Below are positions 24,101 through 39,100 of a stretch of DNA of 64,000 nt, piece after piece. Made by a program: the position numbers and the translations under genes. The DNA lies in assembly GCA_963971305.1 (NCBI GenBank), contig OZ020307.1, positions 12,847,501 through 12,911,500 on the forward strand. The letters run 5' to 3'. This DNA comes from Arcuatula senhousia. Lineage: Eukaryota > Mollusca > Bivalvia > Mytilida > Mytilidae. The notes beneath the pieces are model-generated. The model was not told where the DNA came from. It saw nothing but the letters and a program-made list of their open reading frames with translations, and made no database searches. How positions within the stretch are numbered: position 1 is the stretch's first letter; the number at the start of each line of letters is the position of its first letter.

Positions 24101-27100
24101 TGAGATATGGAGGTACTCGCAAAACTTTTCCATTGCTATTATATGTATTGAAAATTGTCAGTCACTCAACTGGAAAATCAAGGTCAAGGTCAAAAGATTG
24201 GGATCCAAATGTGCTAAGCTACTACTGGGGCATATGCATACCAAGTTTCATTAACCTAAGACCTACAGTTCTTGAGATATATATGAAGGTGCTCGCAAAA
24301 CTTTTCAATTGCTATTATATGTATTGAAAATTGTCAATGTCACTCAACCGAAAAATCAAGGTCAAGGTCAAAAGATGGGGATGCAACTGTGCTAAGCTAC
24401 TACTGGGGCATATGCATACCAAGTTTCATCAACCTAGGACCTATAATTCTTGAGATATAGAGATGCTCGCAAAACTTTTCCATTGCTATTATATGTATTG
24501 AAAATTGTCAGTCACTCAACTGGAAAATCAAGGTCAAGGTCAAAAGATTGGGATGCAAATGTGCTAAGCTACTACTGGGGCATATGCATACCAAGTTTCA
24601 TTAACCTAAGACCTACAGTTCTTGAGATATATATGAAGGTGCTCGCAAAACTTTTCAATTGCTACTATACGTATTAAAAATTGTCAAAGTCACTCAACTG
24701 AAAAATCAAGGTCAAAGTAAAACAAGAGTTAACACTAAAGTATGTCTCGCCTGCCGGCACCATCAGAAACAATTATTCTTTCTTAATTTCACTATATTTT
24801 GAATTAACATGGATTTTCAGTTTCTGAGATCAAAAGATGTTTATAGAACTTAAACATAGCAAATATATGCAATAAAAATAATCAAAGTCACTCAACCAGA
24901 AAATCAAGGTCAAGGTGAAAAGATGATGATGTAACTGTGCTAAGCTACTACTGGGGCATATGCATACCAAGTTTCATCAACCTAGGACCTATAATTCTTG
25001 AGATATGGAGGTACTCGCAAAACTTTTCCATTGCTATTATATGTATTGAAAATTGTCAGTCACTCAACTGGAAAATCAAGGTCAAGGTCAAAAGATTGGG
25101 ATCCAAATGTGCTAAGCTACTACTGGGGCATATGCATACCAAGTTTCATTAACCTAAGACCTACAGTTCTTGAGATATATATGAAGGTGCTCGCAAAACT
25201 TTTCAATTGCTATTATATGTATTGAAAATTGTCAATGTCACTCAACCGAAAAATCAAGGTCAAGGTCAAAAGATGGGGATGCAAGGGTGCTACGCTACTA
25301 CCGGGGCATATGCATACCAAGTTTCATCAACCTAGGACCTATAGTTCTTGAGATATGGAGGTGCTCGCAAAACTTTTCCATTGCTATTATATGTATTGAA
25401 AATTGTCAAAGTCACTCAACCGGAAAATCAAGGTCAAGGTCAAAAGATGAGGATGCAACTGTGCTAAGCTACTACTGGGGCATATGCATACCAAGTTTCA
25501 TCAACCCAGGACCTATAGTTCTTAAGATATGGAGGTGCTCATAAAACTTTTCCAGAAAGTTAACGCCGCTGTCGCCGCCGCCGCCGGTAAAGTAACACCT
25601 ATGTCCCACTCTGCTTCGCAGGCGAGACAAAAATGGGGATGCAACTGTGCTAAGCAACTACTGGGGCATATGTATACCAAGTTTAATCAACCCAGGACCT
25701 ATTGTTCCTGAGATATGGAGGTGCTCATAAAACTTTTCCAAAAAGTTTACGCCGCCGCCGCTGCTGGTAAAGTAACACCTATGTCCCTCTCTGCTTTGCA
25801 GGTGAGACAAAAACCAAGGCTCTACTTTCAGGTTAATGTTCCATCCCTGAGGATTTTTCATTTTCAATTTTCAAACATGCTTCATTCAGCCCTACATTGG
25901 TCATAAGAAAACCAATGACTTCAATGGCTTCTACTTGGAAACGATAATACAGAACTTTGAGCAGTTGAGTAATAAGAAAAACATTTAGCTTGTTATAAAA
26001 TACTATTGGAATCAACACACATGTTGCTTGAGATGATTATTATGAAGAAGAATTTTTAATCAGTTGATGGTATCAACAAAAAATTTCCATCTGATCTTAG
26101 AATTATGACAGACACTACATGTTTCCAACCATCCATTTAATAATTGTGGAACTTGATAATCATATTGAATAATGGATAGAGACCTTTCATTTACTGAAGA
26201 CTGCATGCCTTAACAGTCTATTTCTTTATTGTTGAGTTTTAAGGTAATAATTATTGGAATAAAGATTAAATTGAATATCTGTATATTGAGTAATTCTTTG
26301 TGGTTTTTAGCTGTGTGGTTAATGACAGCGATGCCAGGAAATAGCCAGACAGTAAATACAAGATAATACAGGCTGCATTTGATATCACACAGGCTTCATC
26401 AAGTTAATCATTTCTCTAAAGTACAATCTATTTGCACTGGTAGACCCAAACAAATAAAACTTAAAGAGAATTAAGTCAGCTTTGAATTTAAAAGTGCATG
26501 GATAAAGTAATTTTACAAGACATGTTTGAAAAGAGTTGATTTGGCCAAATCAATTTCATTGTTTTGTCTATGTATTACAAGAAGCTAAGTCATGCCTCAC
26601 AATATGTCCTTGTTTCACTGAACCATGAATTGATTGCAGGGGGTTCAATTTTATTATTGATCATATATTCATATCCCACATGTGAAGTTAAGTTTCATGA
26701 TGATACCATACTTCCTTCAACAAAAACTAACTTAAACCAAAAAGTAAACCTAATTTTGGACCAACAGTGAACAGATGAATGAACACAAAATATACAGACA
26801 AACAGACAAATGGACCAAACACACTATATGCCCTCTCTTTTTGTAGGTGGGACATAAACAAATTTGAAAAATTTCACAAACCAATCCTATCTGTTTCTAT
26901 CGGAAAAGATGTTTCCACAACCTCAGCATTCAGGATATGGGTCACTACGAGCCATTGAATTTGAGGTTGAAGACTTAGGTACATGAGGCACAGTCTATCA
27001 GTCAAAATATCTTAATGAAAGAAGAGTGGGAACATCAAGTGCTAGTTCATTTTCTACCCTGAAAATCTCATTAAAATTATCTTTTTAATATTTTATGCCT

Positions 27101-30100
27101 TGTTCTTTTACGGGGTGTTAATTATACAAGAGGAGTTTATTTCATCAATATCTATGTAAACCCACCTTTCAAAGTAATTATTACATGAAAAAATAAATCT
27201 TTCAAACATCTGGCACTTTCAAAATTTATGAGGTATTGAAAGCTTCAGGTACAAAATTTATCAATACTTTACTGCCATACCAGCAAAAACAACCACAAAA
27301 ATTTCAGTTGCTCTTCAAAACATTGTTTCTCTCAATCAACATTATGAGGATTTTTTCTGTAATTTGTGAAGGAAGAGCATCAATAGCAGATATTCTTTTG
27401 AAGTGTTTTCATTATTTTTTTGAAACACAATAACTTTAAATGCAACTTTATATACCACAGCTAAATGCATTATGCTAAGAATCTTTCTCCTTTTGACTTT
27501 GATCCTAGTAAAGTGTAAATATCTATAAAATGAATTCCTTACACAAGTTTGACTAATTAAACATATCCGACATAGCAAAAGTAACTGTCTAAATGGATTG
27601 ATTCCATCAGTAGGGATTAGTTTAAATCAGTGAATTATTTGGTAGAGAACATATGCAAAGAATGAATGTGTTTTGGTCCTAAGCATGGTAGGTAAACATA
27701 CAACTTTTCATGTCCCAATCATGTCTGAAATATCACTGATAGGACATGAAGCAAACAATCAATCAATGGTTGGAAGATGTGTTTTATCACACAATTTACT
27801 GTGATGTTGGCAGTAAAATGACAACAGATATACCAAGAAATACCTTTAGCATGCTCTGTAAAGGATGACCCTGATTCATATTTGACTATATATTGCACCA
27901 AAAATCATATAAAGTGTAATTATCTCCCCTGAATGATATTTGAATTTTTCCATGCACATCTTCAAATGATGTACTTCCTTCATGCAAAGTTTCATAAAAT
28001 CTATTGAGCCATTTCAGTGGTGTTGTGCTAAGAGTTCTCATGATCATGTTGAATGCTTATTCATAAGTCCACATTCAATTATCTCCCTTGGATTATGTCC
28101 GAAAGCAGTGAAATCTCCATATGATTTACTTTCATCAAAGTCCATTGCACAATTTTGAAGGAGTTGGGCTTACTGAACCATAATGTTGATGGTTTTTTTG
28201 GGGGGCATATACGGTAAGTTTTATGATGATGTCATAATTTATTAATGGAAAAGTGACTTTATGCTACAAGTAAACCAGATTTAGGCCTGACAGATGGACA
28301 AATGGATAGAACAGTAGCAGAATTTCTCTATTAAACTGTATTATAGTTTGCCACTGACTGCTGATTATAGGTCTGCATGTTACATATAATACTTACTTGA
28401 CATCAATCTTATTGACCTTGACAATACTGTCTCCTGATTGGAGACCTGCTCTGTCAGCTGACCCTCCTGGTTCTACTGATTCCACAAAGACTGGATTATT
28501 ACCAGCAAGAACAAATCCATAGCTCCCATTGTCTCTGTACACAGTAGCTGATCTATCAAATATAAAATAAGATAAATTTTGTAATATGATAATAGGTGCA
28601 ACCTAAAATGGGACACAGCTTTAAAAAATAGTTGTCAAAAATGTCATTGAACAATAACAAATAATTACAAATATCGAATTATTTGTGCAAATTACAAATA
28701 TTTGTAACATTCTTAAATAGTTTCAAAATATAATAGGATGATGTTCGCGGGACGAAATAACCTTCTCTTGGTGTTACATTATCCATGATGTCATTTCCCG
28801 GTCAGAGTATTTTGCGCTCCAGCAGAAGTAAACAAAGCAACCTTTTTTCTGCCAGGTTTTTGGTGATTTTCTGTATACCAATATATCTTTTTAGAAATAT
28901 TGGGTGGAGAAGATTGATATAAAAACCTGGCAGAAAATGACGACTTGTTTCAATCAGGATTTTGGAAAAAACACTGGAACATGCACTGTAATGCACATGA
29001 TTGATTAAAAAATCTCCATGATCAGCTAAGCCTAAGGTAAGACCATTTTTTTTACTATTCAGTGTTGTAAAGCTTAATCTTTAATTGTTATTGTGTTAAA
29101 CACCCGCTTATTGGTTGAATTACTAGTAAACAATCACTAATCAGGTTTGTTCGTAACGCACCTGTTTACAATGACCATTCTAGAGAGAAATTGGCGTGAT
29201 CATTTCATCTCTTTGACAACGCGAGTTTCCTTGAAAAATATATTTAGAGAGTTTAATTAGTTTTGACTTTCCATCCGTATTCTCCTGTATATTTTAAAAA
29301 GAAATTTAACTGTGGTAATTAAATCTCTTAATTTCAAAATTTATTCCAAAAAAAGCATCGAATTTCTGGCCCCATAGAAATTCGTGACCAGTGCGCAAAC
29401 CATTAACTTTTGCAAGTTTCTACATATGTGATATTGCATCCCATATGAGTGTAAAGTGTTTAAAACCTTTTACAGTGAAGATGGGGCAGTCTGTTTTAAA
29501 TGTGTAAATAACTGGAGTACCTCTGAAGAACTTTTACAATCATACATGTAGACCTTTACCCTTAATAAATTTACAATAAAATCTCAATAGATCTCCTGTC
29601 AACTAAGCTTTTAACATTTATAAGCATGTCTTGACAGAAATAATATTACCATATAGTGGGTAATTTTAGCAAGTTTTATTTCACAAAAAGCATCTGAAAT
29701 GGTGTTGTTTAATTTTAGGAGACTTAGAATAATAAATGTTCACGTTTTCAGAATACTTTCATTGTAAGTAACTGTGAATTATCTGTACTATATAAAACTT
29801 AACTTCTTTAATTCAAGCGGTATTTTGGACCTCACTAATAAGCAAAAACCAGAACCTTTTGAAAATTAGTGGATTCAAAATTTGAATGGACTTACATTTT
29901 AACATCATCCTTCCTGGTGGATCCTGGTCCCTCCTCCCCATTACCTGCTCCCTCGCTCTCTCTTATAAAATCATCAAATCTGTGCCTCTGTCTGGGAGGG
30001 ATAAAAGGTCTATAAAGGAAATAAGATACAACATCATTAAGGAATGTTTTGAAATGTCATCACCCTGAATGTTCAGGGGTATAACAATACATGAAAGTAA

Positions 30101-33100
30101 TACTAGTACCTAGCCATAGGGTAAATTTTAAAAAATGGGTGTTTCTTGTTTCCCTGCCTTCCCTAGTTTTTCTTGCAATTTTATTGCAATTTTGGCTTAA
30201 GCAAGCACTGTAAAACTTGATACAAAAACATAAATACTCCTTATTCATTTAAGGAAAAAAATGCCTACTTACCTTGAAAGCATGAAATCAGAAACATAAA
30301 CACTCTTTTTTGCCTAGATGGCCATCAAAGTATGAAAGAAGGTATTAACAGTAAAATGTACTAGGTCATTAATAAGAGTGAAAGTCAGTTGACAGTTATG
30401 AGGGAAGAAGGGGCAAGTAAGTCACTTGTATTAATTCATGCTTACACTATGTACTATGTAATTATCAGTTCCCTAGTAATGCTGCTTTGAATGAACTAGA
30501 GACCCAAAGGGGCCTGAATTGCTCACATGATCTCTAATGCTTAAGCTTCCTACCTAGTGCACAACATATGGTGTACACAAATCTGGTAAGTAACATTAAA
30601 GAAACTAGTATGAGTATAGAAAACATTTTTAAGATCAAGAACACAAAGTTACAATGCTTTAAAAAAAATCAACACAGTAAAAATTGATAGATAACAGTAT
30701 AAGGGAGACAACTCTTGGTTAGAAGGCATACACGAATTTCACAAACTTGGTAAAGGTTACAATAGCGTATTGGCTTTACAATGCATTTTCCATAGGGGGG
30801 TACCCTGGTTTTTGATTTTTTTAAAAATAGATCTTACTCGAATTTTAATTTCTTTGGCACAGAACCTTTGTGTTGACATGCATTTGTTTATTTTAAGCCA
30901 ATAAAAAATTGAGGTTCGTGCGGCGTTTATGGGCGTAATTTTTGGTCGAAAAAAGGGGGGTGCTTTTTTAACGTTATTTTAACCCTTTCAGTGCCACGAG
31001 AAAATTTACAGAAAATCTGTTCAGTGCCAAGGCTTGTTTTTCATGAGGCGATACTCGGTCTGTGACGTTAACAATAGCGTAACGTCACAAAGCAATCCCA
31101 GCCTTTGTTCCGACGTCAAATTCAAGAAATTGAAAACGACGCCGCTTCTGTATGCTTTTTCAATGGACCTATTCAGAAATTCAACTTCCGTACTCGTAAA
31201 ATCTGGCTGGACCAATCAACGACGTCGCAGCGTACTCGTAAAATTTGCCTTAGCCAATTGGCGACGTCGTGAACAATCACTATCCCAGAATGCCGTACAA
31301 TTTCTGAATTGGTCCATTGTACGAGATCTTTCAAGCTTAGAATTTTTTTTAGTGTACCTGCAATCTACACCTGTACATATTTTATTAATATGTTCAAAAG
31401 ATTGTTCTGTGGAATCTCCCGGTAAAAATCTGATTGCATTACCTGCAAAAAGCAGTATTGATTGTCTCTTACTTGTTTTAGAATGAATAATTTTTCAAAA
31501 AACAAAATGTAGATTCATGAGGCACAACCTGCAAAAGTGGACCTCTGAATTGTTTTTATAAGTTCTTACAACTGCCAGGGAGAACAAGACGATAAAAAGA
31601 GGTGGAATAAGTGCACGCGACACAACTAACATAAGAAACGGCAATTTAAAAACTAGTCCTCAACATGACCAGAGGTCGCTGCTCGCCGTCTTGCATTGGC
31701 ATGCACAAGACTAAAAATACAATACATAAGATTAAAAACAAATCCCAAAATTATCAACGAAAGACCAATTTCTGGACAAACAACAATAAATAAAAAGATG
31801 ACAGGAACAAACAAAAGCTTTGACAAAGATTCATGGCTTAGGACAGGCACATATAAAATCTTGCGGGGTCAAACTAGTTTTTTTTTGCCCAACCTTCCCC
31901 TATGCTTCCCCTATTGATAATCTTGAACAAAGCACAAAAAGTTCAAACCGATAAAAGTTTAATTCAACAAGTCAGAGTAAATCTGACACAAAAGCACTAT
32001 ATGAGAACAACGAGAGGTAGAGAAACTCTCTTGAAAAAGGTAACCATTAGCCTGTGTTACCAGCTCAGTTAATTTTCTTCTTCTGATTTTATCATGTCCA
32101 AGCCAAAGATCCATTCGGTCTTCCTTATTTAAAGTTTTGTGACTACGAGGGATGAACAAATTTTACCAAAGAAAAGAAAACAAGTTTGGATTCTTTATTG
32201 TATTTAGTTTTCTTATTTTGTTATTCAAATTTTCGGATCTAAATAGACGTTATTGAGATGTGGAATAAGTGTACGCGACACAACAAACATAAACAAACAG
32301 CAATTCAAAAAATCACAAAACAGCAAGCAGTCTTCAACATGACCATAGGTCACTGCTTACCGTCTTGCATTGGCCCAAGACTTCTAATACAATACAAAAG
32401 TTTCAAAACCAATCCCTAAATCATCAACGAAAGACCCAATTCTTGACATAAAACAGTTAACACAGAATGACAAGGACAAACAAAGGCTTTGGCAAATTTC
32501 CTGGAAGTTTAAAACACAAATATTTACCCAAACCATTTTTACGTGAACTCATCTTACCAGGGGTAGCTAAACATTATATTAGACAGCGTCCATGATAAGT
32601 TTTACATACCATTTCTTCATGTTCTCGGAAACTGTTTGTCGGACATTCACTAAAATACATACGTGTACAATCAAAAACATTATAAATAACAGCTGATCTA
32701 AAATTGTTCAGTTGGTGTTGCGAGTGTAAACTTTTAGAATTAAATAGATTTAAGTTCTTACAACCAGAATGGTTTTCCGCTATTTATTATTCAATCGCAC
32801 ATTTTGTTTATGATGTCATTCTCAAAATAATGTTTTCAAAAAATATTAAGATCGATTTTCACAAAAAATAGACAGCTGATAGTATGTGTGTAGATTTCTC
32901 GAAGTCGTGTGTTAGGGAGCGACCATTGGATTTTAGTTGGGGGGGGGGGGGGGCTAAGGAAATTGTTTTCATCCTGCCTTCTTCTATTTTGGAAAAATCA
33001 GATACTGGATCTTTTTTTTTTTGCGCGTTTACTTGCGATTTAACCCATCCGCTTTTTTTATTATTCCAAAGCACTGTCCAGCCTTTTTATTTTCTGATTT

Positions 33101-36100
33101 TTGGCATCCTACCTTTTTATTTTGAATTTCACAATTGCCCCCTCTAAAAATCAAATGGTAGATCCCTTATTAGATTTCGACAGTATTATGTAGAGCTGAG
33201 ACAAAATTAAACATTTTCAACATTAATTTATTGTGTATGTCCAATCAAATTTCATTTATTCCAAAAAGTAGTAACTTTATAAATGAAATATCGCAATATG
33301 TTCAAAACCGACGTTATATAAGATAAAAGCCCGAACTTTAACGGCACTTGGGGGTCCTGGTAGATGTTTATGACAGCTATGCAACAATCAAGAGCGGTTA
33401 AATAGGGTAAGTCCACTGTTGACTAAATAAAAGTCCCACGTATCGCAAAACACTGATCGTAAATTTGTCTCTCTTTTTTAATTCGTACAGTGTACAAGCT
33501 TCAGATGCTCACTAGATGCTTAACGGGTGTTTTACGTAAAAAAACAAATCTCATATATGTCCATGTCTTCCTTTTACGTCCGTGTGTACACTGTACATTT
33601 GCACGGATATAGTACCTTCAAATGGAATAGCAGATTTATAAATTTACATTTTGCTTCATAGTTGCTGCAACCAGAGATTAAAATAATCGGAAGAAGTTTC
33701 AGTTGACCAGCATATAAATAAATTTATTTAAATGCAAAACTCTAGTTGTGTAAAATATATGATAGACCGCGCATGCGGACATGAAATAATGTGTTTATCC
33801 CGCGTCGTAAATGCGCTGCGTGATAGATCGGGGTACGGGTTGCGGTATTGTTGGTTACGGTTAACACTGGCCAACTGATGTCAGTCAAATAAAATTTACA
33901 TGTGCATGACGTTTAACAAAGAAACGGACAATAGGAGAAAAAGGTAGACAGGAGTATTATCCTCAGGGGCGGATCCAGAAATTTTGGAAAGGGGGAGGTT
34001 CCACATACTGGGTTCTGTGGGCCAAAAAGGGGGGGGGTTCCAGACCAATTTTGCAAAAAATCTACACAAAACTTAAAAAAATTCGGAGGAAAGGGGGTGG
34101 GGGTTTCCGACCCCCCCCCCCCCCCTGGATCCGCCACTTTTCGACTGTCTTCAGTTTGCCAGTGGCAAACCATGGTCGGTAATACCTCGGGACTATGCTA
34201 ACTGGTAATAGACTGAAAGTGTTTTTTTCAACATTTACAAGCGCCGAGTTCCAAACATTATAAAAAATATAAAAATGACGTAAAAATTGAACATCTAAAA
34301 AAACAGATAAAAAACAATAGTTTGTGCATCGTGAACGTTTAAGCTTTCTAATTATCAAGTAGTATTTGTTGAAGGGTAAATTGCCGTTTTTTCGCAGTTA
34401 CACACATAAAAAGATGTAAAGAGAAAGCATTCTAAACCATCAGCGTTGAGCTTTCAATAATTGGTAATTGATTGAGCGTCGGAGACCATGGCGTGACGTC
34501 ATAGTATCCTTTCCTCTATGGTAACGTTCAAAGTAAACAGTGGCCCAAAAGTGGCCCCTTGGCACTGAACGTAGTATGAAAAAAATGGCCCAAAAGTGGC
34601 CCATGGCACAGAGATGGTTAATTGCACATTTTTACATTATTATGAGCGAATAGGTGACTTCAGAATTTCTTTGCCAGTATTACCCAAAAGCTTGCTTGGT
34701 GCTATATTTGGTAACAACAAATATATCAACCAATGGAAATCATTTCTGTATTTTCTCCTACGCTTTATGTTGGGTTCAAAAACTTACCGGTGACCAGGAT
34801 TTGCTAATGCGCAATTGTAACCTATAGGACATCCTAAAGACAAGTGCACGAAGTTTGAAAGCAATCCCTTCAGTGGTTTTAGAGAAGAAGATTTTTGGAA
34901 AAGTTAGGGGACCATGACCCCTAGTGATGACAATAGCTCACCTGACCCTTCAAAAAAGTGTAAAGTTATTCTATATTTACTTAATTATAATTTTGATTGC
35001 TGATATACTTGATCATTCTTCAGACAAAACTGGTAAGCTAAACCAATCATCATTGTATTAAGTTCAAGTTGTAAGAATTTTTTTTTTCTTTGGGCGATAT
35101 GAACATAGTTACTCTATATCTAATTTGCTGAACCTGAACATAATGATGTTACCAAACATTACATGAAATACATGGCCCCTGACTGAGATTTTTTTATTTT
35201 TTCATTGACAACCTAGATAGAAAGATTCTTGGTTATGATTATGTCAGTCTTATAATGCTGATGTACTTTTACTGGGTACTTACTAATTAAACTTAATTAA
35301 CAAGAATCTGTTAACAGGCAATAAGTAAGCTATTAAATGACTAAGTTTCTCTGTTTATATTGTACTGGGTCATTACTCTCATTGGAAGGTGAAAGGTCTG
35401 GTAATGTATTCCAGACATTTATGTCAAAAATATCAAAGGAAACAGTATGAAAAAATTGTATGTTGAAAGAAATATACAAGAACAATCAAAGGAGTCTTCA
35501 TGCCATGGATGTCATGGATGTCCTCTTGGTACATCACTAAAGAATCAAAATTTAATCCCATGGTTGGTTGAGCCAATGATATATCAAACTTATAAAGTAG
35601 AATTGAGAGCACGCCCATTGAGTACCGTGACAGATACCTCAGGTTCATTTTGGGCTCCGTAATGGGAAATGTAAATCTTTATTGTCTCCCTTAAACTTTA
35701 TCCAAGAGCAATAAAAGTTCTTCTTACACATAACTAGATGATGTTATTTTTGCATGTAAAGTTTCAATTAAATCTTTCCTGCGAATTAGGACAAGCTGCA
35801 ATGTGAGATGTTATGAATGGGGGAAAAACTGAAGTCCAATGTTACACATAAAATATTGGAAAATATCTGGAAAATCTTTAAAAGTCCTGAATGATTCAAT
35901 TTAGTGTCATTTTTTTGAAAAATTACAATCTTAAATTTCAGATTAAATAGTATGCTTTTAACATGTAAATCATCTACTAGATATATATGCAGACAAAACA
36001 GGCAAAAGCAAATGGGAATATAACAAAGATATTAAAAATGTAAGATGTTTGAGAAAGATAAAATAAAACCAACTTATATTAGTCTGTTGAGTTGAATCTT

Positions 36101-39100
36101 AAATATATATGGTGAAGAGAAATTCTTCTTACAAGTCATAGCTACAAAATAATTCAATTTTTGAAATACACTCAGAGAACTACAAAATCAAATCCTTCTT
36201 ACCTGATTTGCTTCATGATTTTTTTCTGCTGTGGAGTTTTTAGGATGGCCTTCAATGCCCGTCCTAACATATCAATGTCCCTATCCTCCGCATACTGCTT
36301 CAACACGCTCACTGTTGCCATCTTTTTCTCGAAATCCTCCCCCAAGATATCATTCATCTGCGAAAATTGGGTACATAAAAAATCAAAGTGTTCCCTATAA
36401 ATTGGTAAATATATATCCTTTTCTATAAATGGCAACAGTGCCATTTTAGGGCGAGCAGAAAAATTAATTAATTTCATCAATTGATGTCATTGCGTTGAGC
36501 ATAGGACATCAAACATGTAGAAGTAATCAGAATAGAAATGATTTCCAATCAAATTTAATCCACATCATTGCAACATGCAAAAGCAGTTAGATTTAATACA
36601 AAAACCTGTATTTTGATCAGAACATCATCTATTTCCGAAATAGACTCCATAATTTACAAGAATAGAAGAAGCTTATCTTTTTCTATACTTAAGTGATTGT
36701 ATCCGATTTATATTCCTTCTCAATCGAAGCACTTACATGATTAACTGGCTGACTGTGTCTTTTTTGCATTAAGTCTCAGGAGAAATTAATGATCAAATGC
36801 AAAAAAAGACAAATATTTGGTTTAGAATGAAAAGGTAAAGACCTTATCTACAATTACACAATAAACAATTGATTAATTTTTCTAATATATTTTTTTCTTC
36901 TAAATCCCTGGAATTCAATCAATGCATTTACTGAAAATCTTAAACAAATACTCCAATGAAGCAGAAAAAAGAAATTAACTACCAATAACTTCTGCAATAA
37001 TGAAAACAGTATAGTGGAACTCACAGAATCAGGTAATTAGCAGATAAAAACATATATATATTTTTTATGCTTTTAGCAAAATTAATTCAATATATTTTTC
37101 ATAAATAAGCAAAGTAATAATATGCCAGAACCTTGTCAGATAAACACTTTTTTCTGAAATAAGGTATATTCGCTTCGTAACTGATTTTGTATTTTCAATG
37201 TTTGAATGGTTGATTGCATCATATGATCTTGATTCAAGATTGGAATAAATTTTTAAAACATGTTTATTTTAATAATTTGTTTCACACGAAGTAATCTCTT
37301 GACACGATGACGTGTCTTCAAACACACAAAACACAACAAAATACGAGATACATCTAGACATGGAAGATGGTACGTTAACAAACGACAGAAGGTTCTACTT
37401 CGAGTTTATTCTTAACTTGGATGAGTCGAACCTCTGATAACTCAAATACTTTTCAATGGTCCCCTCGACTTCGAGTTAACGAGGTTCGACTGATTTTATT
37501 TTTAAAATTATCTCCCCTTAAAAGTATAGGACATGATACACAGCCTTATAACATGTCCTATTCTCAGTAATAACTTAAACAATTTCAAGATGATTTTGTT
37601 TGATCCTATCCTGATACATTGGAATAAAATCCTGATACACTGTGTACAAAGTTTCATGATGATATGATGCTTTCTAAATGAAGAAGCAACTTAAATCTAA
37701 AGGCAAACCTGATTACAGACAAGCAGACAAACAAATAGATATACTGACAAACTGAAATCAAACATTTATCCCAAAAAATTAACAAGTTCTTTTTTCAAAG
37801 GGGATTAACTCACGTACAGGTTTAAAAAAAAGATGATAAAATTATAAATTATGGCTGTATAAATGATTAATTTGAAAAAAAATTCTTTAAAACAAAAAGT
37901 TTTCTTTAAAACTGAAAGCTTTAATATCTGTTCAAAAAATAGTTATATCAATAACCATCAAACTTTTAATATTTCTTTACCAGAAAGATGTAGTGTGGAA
38001 AGTTTTAAAGGAAACATGCTGAAAAGTGTTGAAAGTAATCTTAGAGAAATGAAATGGTTGATTTACTAGGTTGGATGATCTTACATTCAGAAGCGAGGGA
38101 AGTTGTTGAGTAATGTTATTGATGTAACACCATTGTTTTTAATTAGGATGGAAATTAATGAAACAACTGTCAAACAACTGTCTGGCATCATTTGAAATAT
38201 AATTGCAACATGCAAACTTTCCTGGCAGTTTTTGTGAAATAGAATATACACTGTTGATTTCAATCATAAATCTTAAGAGAAAAAAGATTGTTTATCCAAT
38301 AGATACAAGTTTTAGATTATATTTTTAAATTTTACGCCAGATATTCAATGTGTGGGTTTTACAGCTTTTTGGAATCTCTCTGAATAGCAAAAGTTTTAAA
38401 GCTACAATTAGATTCAAAAGTCATATTCCAACCCTAAAATATGTCTAACACATGTTTCTGATCTTGCCAAAAAGATAAAGTCACAATTTTGCCTGCAAAC
38501 TAAATTCTTCTCCTATCTGCTGGTTTCCTAAAAAAAAATTCTAAGTCAAAAGGGCAATAACTCCCACAAAGTTTTGAGAATCAAAATTTCCAATTTCCTG
38601 GTAACATGCACAACAACATATGGTGTACATACCAGAAGTATGTAGCTCAGGGTTACATACTAAGTTTCATTAAATTTGGTAAAATAGTTTCAGAGGAGTA
38701 GAGCTGAAACAAGGATTTTCTGGACAACTTTTAATGTTCAAAGGGCCATAACTCCCAAAATATCAAAGATGTACCAATCAGGATAATTGAATGTCACAAT
38801 TCTGAAAAACATACAAAATACACATACATGTATTACCAGTCTTTGAATTTAGCCTCAAGTCCGACGGCCCTGGCCAGTAAAATAGCTAACAGACCAGTAA
38901 AATTTCATTGAAATATGGAATTACAAGCCAATTATATGTAAAGATCATTTCTCAAAATAACAATTTTCGGGCTTGTGCTTCAAAAAGTTAGCCATGAAGA
39001 CTGTATTACAACCAAATAACCAGTGGCGGATCCAGAGGGGGGGTCCAGGGGGTCTGGACCCCCCCTTTCGTCGGAAAATTCTTTGATTTTCATGCAAAAT

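Larger units (their letters stand above)
30983..34617. mobile_element. piggyBac-like element (3.6 kb, degenerate)
   Basis: It is bounded by TTAA at 30979-30982 and 34618-34621. Imperfect inverted termini CCCTTTCAGTGCCACG and CCATCTCTGTGCCATG, plus a subterminal inverted copy of GTTCAGTGCCAAGG near both ends (31019 and 34555). No transposase frame recognised. Nested inside are two copies of a dispersed repeat (31590-31880, 32255-32520), a PIF-like MITE at 32915-33166 and a hAT-like MITE at 33964-34138. Confidence 0.65.

Noticed and set aside
21418..25811. CRISPR-like array
   Set aside because: Regular periodicity comes from 174-bp tandem units; no short repeats with unique spacers, and the genome is eukaryotic.
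31034..31486. Open frame of 150 codons on the plus strand
   Set aside because: It lies in the left subterminal region of the piggyBac-like element, runs through a short tandem repeat (TACTCGTAAAAT..), has no recognisable domain and no codon-level support.
32940..32955. Poly-G run as a regulatory element
   Set aside because: It is part of a MITE family with the same run elsewhere; no independent evidence for regulation.
36358..36480. Upstream extension of the HHD1 exon frame
   Set aside because: The frame is open, but the extra residues do not fit the domain and a phase-0 acceptor exists at 36358.
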